A stretch of 64,000 nucleotides of DNA from Planctomycetota bacterium (GCA_016722065.1 JADKGX010000001.1:1860001-1924000); one strand, 5' to 3'; shown: positions 43,510 through 52,455, counted from the stretch's first letter. Program-made: numbers and translations. Notes: a model not told the origin generated them from the letters alone.

Positions 43510-43869
43510 ATGCAGATCGAAATGCTGATTGGCAAGCTGCACCAGGCCACCGTCACGCAAAGTGACCTGAACTATCAGGGCAGCATCACCATTGATGAAG
43601 ACCTGCTGGAAGCAGCCGGGTTTCTGCCCAACCAGAAGGTCGACATTTACAACATCAACACCGGCGGGCGCTTTCATACCTACACCATCACCGGCAAGCG
43701 CGGCAGCAAGGTGATTGGTCTCAATGGCGCAGCAGCGCGGCTGGTGCAGACGGGTGACCGCGTGATCATTGTGGCCTACGGGCTGTTTGATGCCGAGGAA
43801 GCCGCCCGCCACGTTCCGCAAGTGATTCTGCTGGACGACAAGAACGAAATCGTCGGACGGGGGCATTGA
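43510..43869 (+). CDS. panD: Aspartate 1-decarboxylase proenzyme
   Basis: 119 residues. It makes beta-alanine for pantothenate and coenzyme A. The self-cleavage site Gly24-Ser25 in NYQGSITID creates the pyruvoyl group; Lys9, Thr57 and Tyr58 (HTYTITG) match the active site. The stop overlaps the rph start by one base (TGATG). No Shine-Dalgarno is evident. No other pan gene is in the window. Confidence 0.96.
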   Translation: MQIEMLIGKLHQATVTQSDLNYQGSITIDEDLLEAAGFLPNQKVDIYNINTGGRFHTYTITGKRGSKVIGLNGAAARLVQTGDRVIIVAYGLFDAEEAARHVPQVILLDDKNEIVGRGH

Positions 43870-44609
43870 TGGCCAGGCACGACGGGCGCAAGGACGACCA
43901 GCTTCGCGAGATTCGGTTCACCCGCCAATTTACGCGCAACGCACCGGGCAGTGTGCTGGTGGAGTTCGGACAGACGCGCGTGCTGTGCACGGCCATGTGG
44001 GAAGACGCCGTTCCGCCCTGGCTGCGCGCCGAAAACATGCGCAAGAAAGAAGACCAGCGCGCCGGCTGGATGACCGCTGAATACGCCATGCTGCCCAGCA
44101 GCACACCGGACCGCAAACAACGCGACAAAGGGGGCAAGACCGACGGCCGCAGTGTCGAAATCCAGCGCCTGATCGGGCGCTCTCTGCGCGCGATCATTGA
44201 CCTGAAGCTGGTGGGCGAACGCACACTGTGGGTCGACTGCGACGTGCTGCAGGCCGATGGTGGCACCCGCACAGCCAGCATTACGGGCGCCTACATTGCG
44301 CTGTGGGATTGCCTGCTCAAGATGAAAGAAGCCGGCAAGCTGAAGTACTGGCCGCTGATTGACAGCGTAGCAGCCGTCAGCGTGGGCATTGTCGACGGCA
44401 CGCCGGTGCTGGACCTGGATTACAAAGAAGATTTTGCCGCCCACACCGACATGAACGTGGTGATGACCGGCAAGGGGCTGTTCGTGGAAGTGCAGGGCAC
44501 AGCCGAAGAACAGGCCTTTCCGCGCCAGCAGCTCAACGCGTTGATCGACCTTGCCGCCAGCGGCATCCAGCAACTGGGCCAGAAACAGCACGCAGCCTTG
44601 AACCCGTAA
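43869..44609 (+). CDS. rph: Ribonuclease PH
   Basis: 246 residues. A phosphorolytic 3'-5' exoribonuclease trimming tRNA 3' ends. Signatures are [14 protein letters not shown] near the N-terminus, [39 protein letters not shown] and [20 protein letters not shown]. The start ATG overlaps the panD stop, so translation is coupled; this reading avoids a TTG one codon upstream. The next gene, a GGDEF protein, lies in the same frame 25 bp on. Confidence 0.96.
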   Translation: MARHDGRKDDQLREIRFTRQFTRNAPGSVLVEFGQTRVLCTAMWEDAVPPWLRAENMRKKEDQRAGWMTAEYAMLPSSTPDRKQRDKGGKTDGRSVEIQRLIGRSLRAIIDLKLVGERTLWVDCDVLQADGGTRTASITGAYIALWDCLLKMKEAGKLKYWPLIDSVAAVSVGIVDGTPVLDLDYKEDFAAHTDMNVVMTGKGLFVEVQGTAEEQAFPRQQLNALIDLAASGIQQLGQKQHAALNP

Positions 44610-44633
44610 CCCGGAATTTGTTGAGGCAGCAGC

Positions 44634-45137
44634 CTGAACGCACTTGTTGACCCGGCGCGCGTTCTGACATGGCCCCAAAAGCTCGGGCTGCTTGGCGCTG
44701 CGCGCTCCGGCCGGACATTTACCATTGCTTACCTCGACCTGGACAACTTCAAGGCCGTCAACGACCAGCAGGGCCACGCGCAAGGCGACAAAGTGCTGCG
44801 AGTCGTTGGCGCCGTGTTATTGAAGTCGTTTCGCCGCAGCGACCTGACTGCCCGGCTTGGGGGCGATGAGTTCGCGGCGTTCTTGCCCGATACCGACGAA
44901 GCAAGTGCCAAAGTGGCCCTGGAACACGCCCGAAAGGCGCTGCTGGAAGCCATGGCCAGCGGTTCTTGGCCGGTCACGGTAAGTATTGGCGTGGTCAGCT
45001 TTGCCGACGCCGGACTCAGCCTGAAGGAAGCCCTGCACTGCGCCGACGACTTGATGTACGAGGTCAAGCGCATGGGCAAGAATCGCATTCACACGCAAAC
45101 GGCCGGGCCCTCCCAACAAATCAAAGCGACTACCTGA
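44634..45137 (+). CDS. Stand-alone GGDEF diguanylate cyclase, start codon unclear
   Basis: About 167 residues forming one complete GGDEF domain: AYLDLDNFKAVNDQQGHAQG (metal and substrate), RLGGDEFAAFLP (active site) and RRSD five residues before GGDEF, which fits the inhibitory I-site RxxD. It makes cyclic di-GMP from two GTP. The domain begins soon after 44634, yet no ATG, GTG or TTG occurs in frame before the GTG at 44793, which would cut the domain. A CTG at 44634 with GAGG seven bases upstream is proposed as the start. A stop (TGA, 44622) bars further extension. There is no sensor domain. It probably shares the panD-rph transcript. Confidence 0.75.
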   Translation: MNALVDPARVLTWPQKLGLLGAARSGRTFTIAYLDLDNFKAVNDQQGHAQGDKVLRVVGAVLLKSFRRSDLTARLGGDEFAAFLPDTDEASAKVALEHARKALLEAMASGSWPVTVSIGVVSFADAGLSLKEALHCADDLMYEVKRMGKNRIHTQTAGPSQQIKATT

Positions 45138-45153
45138 AGAAACCGGGTCGTTT

Positions 45154-45981
45154 CTAGTTGGCTGGGGCGGTTGGCGAGGATTGCGTCGCCGCGTAGGGTG
45201 CGATCTTCAGTAGCTCATCAAGCCTTACAAACTTGAAGCCGCGGGCGCGCAGGCCGTCGATGATCACGGGCAGGGCATCCAGCGTGCCACTGCGGTCGTG
45301 GCTGCCTTGCAGGCCGGCACCGTCATGCAGGGTGATCACGCCGCCACTTTGGGCACCGTCTACTACGCGCGTGGCAATGCGGCCCGGGTCGCGGGCCACA
45401 GCGTCAAAGCCGCGCACCTGCCAGCCAATCACCTGCATGTCCAGGCTGCGCAAGGCGTCTCCCAGTGACGGGTTCTTGAAGCCGTGGGGCGGCCGGTATA
45501 GGCGCGGCTTGACGCCAGCGGCTTTTTCAATGGCGGCATTGCAGTCCTCGATTTCGTGTGTCAGGCGTGCTTGCAACCCGAAGTTGATGAACAGTCCGTG
45601 GCTGAAACTGTGGTTGCCCAGCAGGTGGCCCTGGGCGGCGATTTCGCGCGCAAGGGCCGGCGAGCTTTCAACACGTTGACCAACCAGAAAGAACGCCCCC
45701 GGTACCGATTTTTCGCGCAGGATGGCCAGCACCTGGGGCGTGAAGACTTCATCGGGCCCGTCGTCAAAGGTCAGGGCCACGCACTTTTCCATGGCCGGGT
45801 TGTGCCACAGCGTCTCGGCCCAGAAGCTGCTGTTGACGTCAAACACCGCCCAGGCAATCAAACCCAGCGCCGCCAATACAACCGCCAGCGCAAGCCAAAG
45901 CCCCAGCGGCGGCGGAACCAGCAGAAGGCAAAGTCCGGCCGCGGCAAGCGTGACCAGTTTGATTGCTATGGCCTTGAGCAT
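45154..45981 (-). CDS. Polysaccharide deacetylase (CE4/NodB domain), membrane-anchored
   Basis: 275 residues from the ATG at 45981. Two adjacent hydrophobic helices (about 5-45) are followed by a NodB domain: LTFDDGPDEVFTP (catalytic Asp and metal Asp), GNHSFSHG (metal His pair), LYRPPHGFKNP and ITLHDGAGLQGS (catalytic His). Family members remove acetyl groups from peptidoglycan, chitin or other GlcNAc polymers. It is convergent with the GGDEF gene after 16 bp. Substrate unknown. Confidence 0.9.
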   Translation of the reverse strand: MLKAIAIKLVTLAAAGLCLLLVPPPLGLWLALAVVLAALGLIAWAVFDVNSSFWAETLWHNPAMEKCVALTFDDGPDEVFTPQVLAILREKSVPGAFFLVGQRVESSPALAREIAAQGHLLGNHSFSHGLFINFGLQARLTHEIEDCNAAIEKAAGVKPRLYRPPHGFKNPSLGDALRSLDMQVIGWQVRGFDAVARDPGRIATRVVDGAQSGGVITLHDGAGLQGSHDRSGTLDALPVIIDGLRARGFKFVRLDELLKIAPYAATQSSPTAPAN

Positions 45982-46022
45982 GGCAGGGATAGTCAACGGT
46001 GGAAGGTTGACGGTCAACGGTC

Positions 46023-46051
46023 AAAAAGAAGGGCCACCCAAAGGGCGGCCC
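46023..46051 (-). terminator. Intrinsic terminator after the RsbW-like gene
   Basis: Minus strand GGGCCGCCC-TTT-GGGTGGCCC pairs over nine positions with one G-U, followed by TTCTTTTT. It sits 26 bp past the stop of the gene at 46077. Confidence 0.8.
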
Positions 46052-46076
46052 GGAATAGAGTCGATCAGGAACCAGC

Positions 46077-46526
46077 CTAGTTGGCTTGGGGCTCGTTTTG
46101 TTCGTACAGGAACTTCAGCATCTCGATCTCGCTTTGGAAGCCCTTCTTGAAGACGTAGCTGAATTCGTCCATGACGCGGCGAATCAGGAACGTTCCAAGT
46201 TCGGTCTTCTTGCTGCGGGTGAACTCCTTCAGCAACTCCTCGCGTGTGATGTCGCCCACGTCGTAATCGTTGCCGGTGTCCGAGATTCGAATCTTGACCC
46301 GCGTGGGGTCAATGTCGATCAGCAAGCGCAAGCTGCCAGCGGCGTTGTGCTCTTTGGCATTCAAGATGATGCTGCTGCAGGCTTCGTCGATCGCGATCAC
46401 AACCGCCCGAGAAACCTTGGTCGTAAGCTTGCCTTCCTTCAGGACTTCGCGCACAAATTCGCGCAGCGGCGCAAGCGAGCGTGTATCCAGCGGCACATCA
46501 AGTTCACGGCGAGTTGTCTGAATCAT
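46077..46526 (-). CDS. RsbW-like anti-sigma/serine kinase (HATPase_c_2)
   Basis: 149 residues from the ATG at 46526. GHKL ATPase boxes are visible: the N box VIAIDEACSSIILNAKEH, the G1 box IRISDTGNDYD and the G2 region LGTFLIRRVMDEF. RsbW-type proteins bind a sigma factor or phosphorylate an STAS antagonist on Ser. No STAS partner, PP2C phosphatase or sigma gene is adjacent, so its partner is unknown. Good terminator downstream; monocistronic. About 18 codons upstream of the chosen ATG are open but unlike the family. Confidence 0.88.
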   Translation of the reverse strand: MIQTTRRELDVPLDTRSLAPLREFVREVLKEGKLTTKVSRAVVIAIDEACSSIILNAKEHNAAGSLRLLIDIDPTRVKIRISDTGNDYDVGDITREELLKEFTRSKKTELGTFLIRRVMDEFSYVFKKGFQSEIEMLKFLYEQNEPQAN

Positions 46527-46775
46527 TGTTTCCGCGTTTCTTTGCTGCCCCACAGCCACGCCCAGCCCATGCTTTGACACTTCTCACAACCGGCCTCTTG
46601 TTGGTGCATAGGGTGCGATCTTTCTTGATCGATTCAAGAACAAAAGCAGAGATTCATGCAATCATTACAACCCTGTCGTTACAACCCCTGACTAGTGCGT
46701 ATTTTACATATTTGTCATTTATTGCAAAACCGAGGCAAGTCTCTTGAGTGGCTGATTCCAAGCCGACCTGCCCAG

Positions 46776-47462
46776 CTACTTCCGGGTGCCAACGTCGGTG
46801 CACAGTGCAATCAGGCTGCTTTGTGCATCTTTCGGCTGCTGCCACCAGTTCGCCTTGACCCACAACACTTGGGGCAGGCGGTTTTCATCCATCCCAATTC
46901 GATGGCAGGCCGACCGAAGCGTGTGTGGCAGTGGCCGGGCTGGTGCGCCTTCTGCCTCCACCAGCACAAGAACGTCACAACGTTTCAGGGCGGGCAGCAC
47001 GCTGGCCTTGAGACCGCGGGTTTTCTGGGGCCAGATTACGACCACGGTGGCGTCAAAATCGTCCACTGTCGCTGCGGAGTTGCCTTCGACGACCAGTGGT
47101 TTTTGGGGGTCAAAGCGCTGCACGGCCTTTTGCAGGGCGTAGTTGAAGCTGGCCGGCGCGGCACGCAGCCAAAGCACCTTGGAGGCGCCGGCGCGCTGCA
47201 GGCGGTCTGTATCCTTGTTGGGCGTGGCCAGCACGGCTGGGTCGTCGATCAACTCAAAGCCTGCCGGTGCTGGCGCGCAGCCGTCGCAGTTGTCCTGGCC
47301 CTGGTCGTTGACGCCGTGGACAGGGCAATGCTCCTCGCGGTGAAAGCGAGTGATTTTCAGCGCTTGGGCGCCGGGCAGGGCGGCTATCAACTGGCAGGCG
47401 AGTTCTGTCTTGCCGCAATTGGCACTTGGGCCTGCAATCACAATGGGACGCTGCGGGGTCAT
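46776..47462 (-). CDS. MobB-like P-loop nucleotide-binding protein
   Basis: 228 residues. The N-terminal P-loop (VIAGPSANCGKTELACQL) and NKDTDRLQRAGASKVLWLRA resemble MobB, which helps attach GMP to molybdopterin. A Cys/His-rich stretch lies between them (HREEHCPVHG then CDGC), suggestive of a metal site not usual in MobB. Other P-loop cofactor proteins (BioD-like) remain possible. moaC lies 3 kb away, which weakly supports a molybdopterin role. The ATG at 47462 diverges from a membrane-protein gene. Confidence 0.65.
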   Translation of the reverse strand: MTPQRPIVIAGPSANCGKTELACQLIAALPGAQALKITRFHREEHCPVHGVNDQGQDNCDGCAPAPAGFELIDDPAVLATPNKDTDRLQRAGASKVLWLRAAPASFNYALQKAVQRFDPQKPLVVEGNSAATVDDFDATVVVIWPQKTRGLKASVLPALKRCDVLVLVEAEGAPARPLPHTLRSACHRIGMDENRLPQVLWVKANWWQQPKDAQSSLIALCTDVGTRK

Positions 47463-47525
47463 GTCTTCATTCTATCAGGCGCGCAGTCCGTTGACCCTGT
47501 GGGGCATTCGCGCCATGCTTCGATA

Positions 47526-48062
47526 ATGCTGAGGCGGCTTTTGGGCGTGCAGTTGTTGATCGCGTCTTTGGGCGCGGCCGTTTTGATTTGCGGCATGCTG
47601 TTGGACCTGCATTGGCTGGCGGCTGCCGGGTTGGTGGCCTCGGCGGGCAGCGAGTTGCTGGGGCTGGTTGTCTTGAAGCTGCCCCCCGGCTCGCCCGCAA
47701 TCCGCCTGGTGCAGGGTCTGTGCCAGGCGCTGCCGTCCATTGCAGTTGCAGCCGTGCTTCCTGGTGCCCTGCTGGTGGTGGTTGCGGTGGTGATTAACGG
47801 AGTGATGGCCGGCGGGGTCGAGGGCGTGCTGATTTCCCGCAACCAGGGCGTGCAGATGGGTGGCGACAAACTTCGCAGGGGCCTGCTCGGGGTGGCCTCG
47901 CTGGGCGTGCTGGCGGCCGCGGCACTGTATCTGGGGGTGTTTTCGCCAGGCGTGATCGGCGGCACCAGTGCGCTGCAAGTATTGCAGGTCAGTATCGGCT
48001 GGGCGGCCTGGGCGGCGTTGATTGTGGGCCTGGATGCCACGCTGGCCTTGCGCCGCCGTTGA
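47526..48062 (+). CDS. Multi-helix inner-membrane hypothetical protein
   Basis: 178 residues from the ATG at 47526. About five hydrophobic helices (LLGVQLLIASLGAAVLICGM; AVAAVLPGALLVVVAVVING; LLGVASLGVLAAAALYLGVF among them) separated by short loops, and a basic C-terminus LALRRR. No recognised family. It lies 100 bp before the PilB gene on the same strand. A far longer open frame upstream on this strand is antisense to the MobB-like gene and is not used. Confidence 0.6.
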   Translation: MLRRLLGVQLLIASLGAAVLICGMLLDLHWLAAAGLVASAGSELLGLVVLKLPPGSPAIRLVQGLCQALPSIAVAAVLPGALLVVVAVVINGVMAGGVEGVLISRNQGVQMGGDKLRRGLLGVASLGVLAAAALYLGVFSPGVIGGTSALQVLQVSIGWAAWAALIVGLDATLALRRR

Positions 48063-48161
48063 CTTGAGGCCCCCATGCGGTACATTGACCCGTCGCGCAC
48101 GGGCCGATTCCCCAGTCGGCACATCCTTGATTGCCTCCGGTGTGGTTCCTGAGGGAGCTTC

Positions 48162-49859
48162 ATGTTGACCACCGATAAAAAAATGCCCCTGGGCAAGATC
48201 CTGGTGGGGCTTAAATTCGCCTCTGTCGAACAGGTCAAGGAAGGCCTCAAGCACGCCAAAGAGAAGATGATGCTTCTTGGCGAGGCGATGATTGAGTTGA
48301 ACTATCTGGACGACGAAAAGGTCGCCCGCGCACTGGCCAAGCAGCAGAACGTGAAGTTTGTCAGCCTGCGCAAGTACGAACTGCCGCCCGAAGTAACGGG
48401 GCTGGTTACCAAAGAGATTGTCGAAGAGCACCGCATAGTCCCGGTCATGAAGAAGGGCCGCCAGGTCACCGTGGCCACGGACCGCGTTCTGGAATACTTC
48501 GCGCTGGACAACCTGCGCTTCATTCTGGGCAACGAAGTGGATTGGGTGATCGCGCCGCAGACGCAAGTCGACGAAGCCATGAAGAAGTACTACGGCATCG
48601 GCGGCATGAACGAGATGCTGGAGGGCGGCGATGCTGAAGACGTGGCGTACAAGGATTTCGATGCCACAGAAGTAACGACGGAAGACGAAGAAGGCTACGT
48701 TTCGCAACTGGTGCAGTTGCTGATCACCGATGCGATCAAGCGCCGGGCCTCGGACATTCACATTGAGCCGATGGAAGACAAAGTGCGCATTCGCTATCGC
48801 GTAGACGGCGATTGCATTGAGATGGAATCCCCGCCCAAGCGCCTGCAGGGGCCGCTGATTCAGCGTGTGAAGATTCTTTCCAAGATGGACATTGCCGAAC
48901 GCCGCAAGCCCCAGGACGGCCGCATCAAGACCAAGGTGGAAGGCCGCGACATCGACTTGCGCGTAAGCGCCCTGCCTTGCAGCTGGGGCGAATCGGTGGT
49001 GATGCGTATCCTGGACAAAGCCAAGAACCTGGTGGGCCTGGAAATCCTGGGCATGCACCCGCTGGATTTTGACCGCTTCCAGAAAATCCTGAACAAACCC
49101 AACGGCATCTTCCTGGTGACGGGCCCCACGGGCTCGGGCAAGACCACCACGTTGTATGCGGCCTTGAATGCATTGAACCGGCCCGACGTAAAAATCATCA
49201 CGGCCGAAGACCCGGTGGAATACAACCTGACAGGCATCAACCAGGCCCAGGTGAACCACCAGATTGAGTTGAGTTTCGCGCGCATTCTGCGCGCCATGTT
49301 GCGCCAGGCGCCGAACATCATTCTGGTCGGTGAAATCCGCGACCATGAAACCGCTGAAATCGCCATCCAGGCCGCGTTGACGGGCCACCTGGTGTTCAGC
49401 ACGCTGCACACAAACGACGCGCCGGGCGCCCTGACGCGCCTGATCGATATGGGCGTCAAGCCGTTCCTGGTTGCCAGCGCGGTGCAGGCGATTCTGGCCC
49501 AGCGACTGGTGCGCGTGCTGTGCAAGCACTGCAAGGCACCCGTCAAGCCGGAGGCCGCGGAACTCAAGATGGTCGGCCTGAAGCCTGAAATGATTGGCGG
49601 CAAGTCGATCTACGGGCCGGTGGGCTGCCGCGAATGCGGCAACGTGGGCTTCCGCGGGCGCCAGGGCGTGTACGAGTTGCTGGAAATGAACAGCGTGATC
49701 CGTGAGTTGACCTTCACGGGCGCCAGCAGCCTGAAGATCCGCAACGAAGCCAAGCAGATCGGCATGACCAGCCTGCTGGACGACGGCGTACGCAAGGTGC
49801 TGGAAGGCAAAACCACGATCGGCGAAATTCTGACGATTGCCCACCGCGAAGACATCTAG
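48162..49859 (+). CDS. pilB: Type IV pilus/type II secretion assembly ATPase (PilB/GspE)
   Basis: 565 residues. An N-terminal MshEN/N1-like domain (residues 1-150, PLGKILVGLKFASVEQVKEG) is followed by the N2 domain (DAIKRRASDIHIEP, RYRVDGDCIE) and the ATPase core with Walker A GPTGSGKTTTLYAAL (321-335), Asp box ITAEDPVEYNL, Walker B IILVGEIRDHETAEIAIQAA and His box FSTLHTNDAPGALTRLIDMG. A Zn tetra-Cys site follows (CKHC and CREC). It drives pilin assembly or pseudopilus secretion. A GAGGGAG site precedes the ATG. No other pil or gsp gene is adjacent, so pilus versus secretion use is open. Confidence 0.94.
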   Translation: MLTTDKKMPLGKILVGLKFASVEQVKEGLKHAKEKMMLLGEAMIELNYLDDEKVARALAKQQNVKFVSLRKYELPPEVTGLVTKEIVEEHRIVPVMKKGRQVTVATDRVLEYFALDNLRFILGNEVDWVIAPQTQVDEAMKKYYGIGGMNEMLEGGDAEDVAYKDFDATEVTTEDEEGYVSQLVQLLITDAIKRRASDIHIEPMEDKVRIRYRVDGDCIEMESPPKRLQGPLIQRVKILSKMDIAERRKPQDGRIKTKVEGRDIDLRVSALPCSWGESVVMRILDKAKNLVGLEILGMHPLDFDRFQKILNKPNGIFLVTGPTGSGKTTTLYAALNALNRPDVKIITAEDPVEYNLTGINQAQVNHQIELSFARILRAMLRQAPNIILVGEIRDHETAEIAIQAALTGHLVFSTLHTNDAPGALTRLIDMGVKPFLVASAVQAILAQRLVRVLCKHCKAPVKPEAAELKMVGLKPEMIGGKSIYGPVGCRECGNVGFRGRQGVYELLEMNSVIRELTFTGASSLKIRNEAKQIGMTSLLDDGVRKVLEGKTTIGEILTIAHREDI

Positions 49860-49882
49860 TTTTGCGGGCCTTTGATTTTGAG

Positions 49883-49917
49883 CAATGCGCCGCATGCAGC
49901 GGCGCATTGTTCTTTCT
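49883..49917 (+). terminator. Intrinsic terminator after pilB
   Basis: CAATGCGCCGC-ATGCA-GCGGCGCATTG is an 11-bp perfect stem followed by TTCTTTCT, 24 bp past the pilB stop. Confidence 0.8.
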
Positions 49918-49973
49918 GCGCAGGATGGTTCAGTGCTTGTTCGTAGTTGCGGTGCATTGCTGTGGAGGCATGT

Positions 49974-50633
49974 ATGCCCAGAACCGTTGGTGTTGTTCTT
50001 TCCGGTTGCGGTTTTCGCGACGGGTCCGAAATCTATGAAAGCGTGTTGACCCTGCTGGCGCTGGACCGCATGGGCATCAAGGCCCTGTGCATGGCGCCTG
50101 ATATTGACCAGGCCAAAGTCATCAACCACCTGACCGGCAAAGAGGTCAAACAGACCCGCAACGTGCTGGTTGAAAGCGCGCGCATTGCCCGCGGCGCGAT
50201 TGTCGACATCGCCAAGGTCAAAGCCGAAGATCTGGACGCCCTGATTCTGCCCGGCGGCTACGGCGCAGCCCTGAACTTGAGCGATTTTGCGTCCAAAGGT
50301 GCCAAGGCCACCGTAAACGACGAAGTCGCCGAGCTGGTTCGCCAGGTACACAAGCAGGGCAAGCCGATCTGCGCCATTTGCATTGCGCCGGGCGTGATTG
50401 CGGCCGTGCTGGGAAAGAAAAAGCCATTGCTGACCATTGGCAATGATGCGCAAACAGCCAGCCAGATTGAGGCCACGGGCGCCCGCCACGAAAATTGCGC
50501 AGTACGCGAGTTTGTCGTCGACCCAAAGAACAAGATCGTCAGCACCCCGGCCTACATGCTGGGCCCCAGCATTGCCCACGTGGCGGAGGGTATAGAAAAG
50601 GCCGTGCGCGAAACCGTGGCCATGATCGGCTAA
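49974..50633 (+). CDS. elbB: ElbB, DJ-1/PfpI-superfamily glyoxalase-like protein
   Basis: 219 residues from the ATG at 49974 (GGAGG five bases upstream). Signatures are [20 protein letters not shown] at the N-terminus, [20 protein letters not shown] and the nucleophile elbow [14 protein letters not shown]. ElbB has weak glyoxalase activity in vitro and was linked genetically to isoprenoid synthesis; its true role is unsettled. It is monocistronic between two terminators. Confidence 0.94.
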   Translation: MPRTVGVVLSGCGFRDGSEIYESVLTLLALDRMGIKALCMAPDIDQAKVINHLTGKEVKQTRNVLVESARIARGAIVDIAKVKAEDLDALILPGGYGAALNLSDFASKGAKATVNDEVAELVRQVHKQGKPICAICIAPGVIAAVLGKKKPLLTIGNDAQTASQIEATGARHENCAVREFVVDPKNKIVSTPAYMLGPSIAHVAEGIEKAVRETVAMIG

Positions 50634-50659
50634 AAACCCGCCCGCCAGAGATTTGCCTG

Positions 50660-50684
50660 CGCCCCTGTGCAAACGGGGGCGTTT
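50660..50684 (+). terminator. Hairpin terminator after elbB
   Basis: CGCCCC-loop-GGGGCG stem followed by TTT, 27 bp past the stop and about 18 bp before the moaC start. Confidence 0.45.
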
Positions 50685-50701
50685 GGCGTTTAATCGGGCC
50701 C

Positions 50702-51196
50702 ATGGGCAGCGGCAGACTTTCGCACATCAACGACGCGGGCGAGGCCCGCATGGTGGATATCTCTGAAAAGGGCGCCACCACGCGCAGCGCAACGGCCGAG
50801 GCCGTGGTGCGCATGTCGGCGCTGTCGCACCAGGCTGCTGTGCTGGGCACCGGGCCCAAGGGCGAAGTGCTGGCCACGGCGCGCATTGCCGGCATCATGG
50901 CTGCCAAACGCACGCCGGAAACGATTCCGATGTGCCACCCGCTGCTGATTACGGGTGCCGAGGTGCTGTTTGAAACAGAAATTGAACCCGACAGCCGTGG
51001 CAGACCGGGCATTCGCGTGCTGGCCACAGTAAAGTGTGCCGGCAAGACTGGTGTCGAGATGGAGGCCCTGCACGCAGCCAGCGTGGCAGCGCTTACCATC
51101 TACGACATGGTCAAGGCGCTGGAAAAAGGCATGGAGATTGAGACGATTCGGCTGCTTTCCAAGGCGGGCGGAAAGAGCGGAGACTGGAAGCGCTAG
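50702..51196 (+). CDS. moaC: Cyclic pyranopterin monophosphate synthase
   Basis: 164 residues. It converts 3',8-cyclo-dihydro-GTP into cyclic pyranopterin in molybdenum cofactor synthesis. Signatures are [16 protein letters not shown] at the N-terminus, [28 protein letters not shown] and [12 protein letters not shown] with the active-site Lys residues. The ATG at 50702 fits the family; longer in-frame codons upstream overlap elbB. moaA is not in the window. Confidence 0.96.
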   Translation: MGSGRLSHINDAGEARMVDISEKGATTRSATAEAVVRMSALSHQAAVLGTGPKGEVLATARIAGIMAAKRTPETIPMCHPLLITGAEVLFETEIEPDSRGRPGIRVLATVKCAGKTGVEMEALHAASVAALTIYDMVKALEKGMEIETIRLLSKAGGKSGDWKR

Positions 51197-51220
51197 GGCA
51201 AGAAGGGGTTTCGGATTTCG

Positions 51221-51277
51221 GATTGCGGGTTACGGGCTGACAAAGCCAGCGGCGCTGCCAGCCCGTAACCCGCAATC
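51221..51277. repeat. Long perfect inverted repeat between moaC and rnd
   Basis: GATTGCGGGTTACGGGCTG is mirrored exactly at 51259-51277 (19-bp stem, 19-nt loop). It lies 24 bp past moaC and ends 23 bp before the rnd start, in a GGATTTCGGATT-rich context. It may act as a dispersed palindromic element or a terminator without a U-run. Confidence 0.75.
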
Positions 51278-51300
51278 TTCAATCCGCGATCAACACGATT

Positions 51301-52455
51301 GTGGCTGACGAAATTGAATTGATCACATCTGTGCAGGGCCTGGAGTCCGCCATCGACGAGATGCTGGCGGCGCCGCGCTATTCGCTGGATGTCGAAAGCG
51401 ACGGCTTTCACAGCTACGCCGGGCGGGTCTGCATTGTCACGTTGTCGACCGAACATCGCGACGTGGTCATCGACACGCTGGCGCTGGGCCGCGAAACCAG
51501 CCGGCTGCAGCGGCTGGTGGCCAGCGCACACAAGCCCTGCCTGATGCACTCCGGCCACAACGATGTGCTGGCGCTCAAGCGCGAGTACGAAATGCCCTTT
51601 GGTTTCGTGCAAGATACTTCCGTGGCCAGCATGCTGCTGGGTTTCACCCACACCGGCCTGTCGGCACTGTGCGAGACGTTTCTGGGCTTCACGCTGGAAA
51701 AAGAATTGCAACGGCACGACTGGGCACGCCGCCCCATGCTGCCCGAACATGTCAGCTACCTGGTCAATGACACGCGACACCTGTTCAAGCTGCATGATCT
51801 GATCACCGCCGAACTGGCCAAGCACGGCCTGAGTGACGAGTACGAAATCGAGTGCAGGGCCGTGGCGGAATCGGAGCCCATCGAGCGCGAGTTTGACCCG
51901 GAACGGTTTCGCAAGATCAAAGGTGCGCTGGACATCAACGACGAAGGCCGCGGCATCCTGCGTGCGCTGTACATGTGGCGCAATGAAACCGCTAAATCAC
52001 TGGACCGCGCGGCGTTTCGAGTCGCATCCGATTCCACCCTGCTGGAAATCGCGCGCACCCGGCCCACGGGGCTGGATGATCTCTCGCGTCTGCGCGGCGT
52101 GGGCGAATGGCTGCTGAACCAGGCCGGCGACGCGATTTTGTCTGCCGTGTCCCATGGCCAGAAGAACCCTGCACCCTTGCGCGGGCCGCACCGCCCGCGT
52201 CACGACGACACCGGCACACGCATGGACCCGCGCCAGCGCGACCGGCTGGGGCGGCTCAAAAAATGGCGCGAACAGGAAGCGCAAAAACGCGGGCTGGGCC
52301 TGCAGGCGATCCTGCCCACTTCCGTGTTGCACGATCTGGTCCTGCAGCCACCGGCGGATGCCGCGGCACTGGCTGCCGTGCCGCGTGTCGGGCCAAGCCG
52401 CGCCCAGCGGTATGGGGACCAGATACTGCGCATTGTGCGCGGTCGACAGCAATAA
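51301..52455 (+). CDS. rnd: Ribonuclease D
   Basis: 384 residues. A 3'-5' exoribonuclease in tRNA maturation. The DEDDy exonuclease set is Asp30 and Glu32 in YSLDVESDGF, Asp88 in HSGHNDVLALK, and Tyr153 and Asp157 in SYLVNDTRH. An HRDC domain follows (RALYMWRNETAKSLDRAAFR), and a second HRDC-like region lies near the C-terminus. The GTG at 51301 is used because the protein starts directly at the family N-terminus. A strong bidirectional terminator follows. Confidence 0.93.
   Translation: MADEIELITSVQGLESAIDEMLAAPRYSLDVESDGFHSYAGRVCIVTLSTEHRDVVIDTLALGRETSRLQRLVASAHKPCLMHSGHNDVLALKREYEMPFGFVQDTSVASMLLGFTHTGLSALCETFLGFTLEKELQRHDWARRPMLPEHVSYLVNDTRHLFKLHDLITAELAKHGLSDEYEIECRAVAESEPIEREFDPERFRKIKGALDINDEGRGILRALYMWRNETAKSLDRAAFRVASDSTLLEIARTRPTGLDDLSRLRGVGEWLLNQAGDAILSAVSHGQKNPAPLRGPHRPRHDDTGTRMDPRQRDRLGRLKKWREQEAQKRGLGLQAILPTSVLHDLVLQPPADAAALAAVPRVGPSRAQRYGDQILRIVRGRQQ

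Noticed and set aside
46695..47525. Long N-terminal extension of the membrane protein at 47526
   Set aside because: It is antisense to the MobB-like gene, whose P-loop is convincing. Membrane helices begin only after 47526.
47475..50672. 1065-codon open frame on the minus strand
   Set aside because: It is antisense to pilB and elbB, which have complete motifs, ribosome sites and terminators. The product is His/Gln/Ala-rich, typical of antisense frames in high-GC genes.
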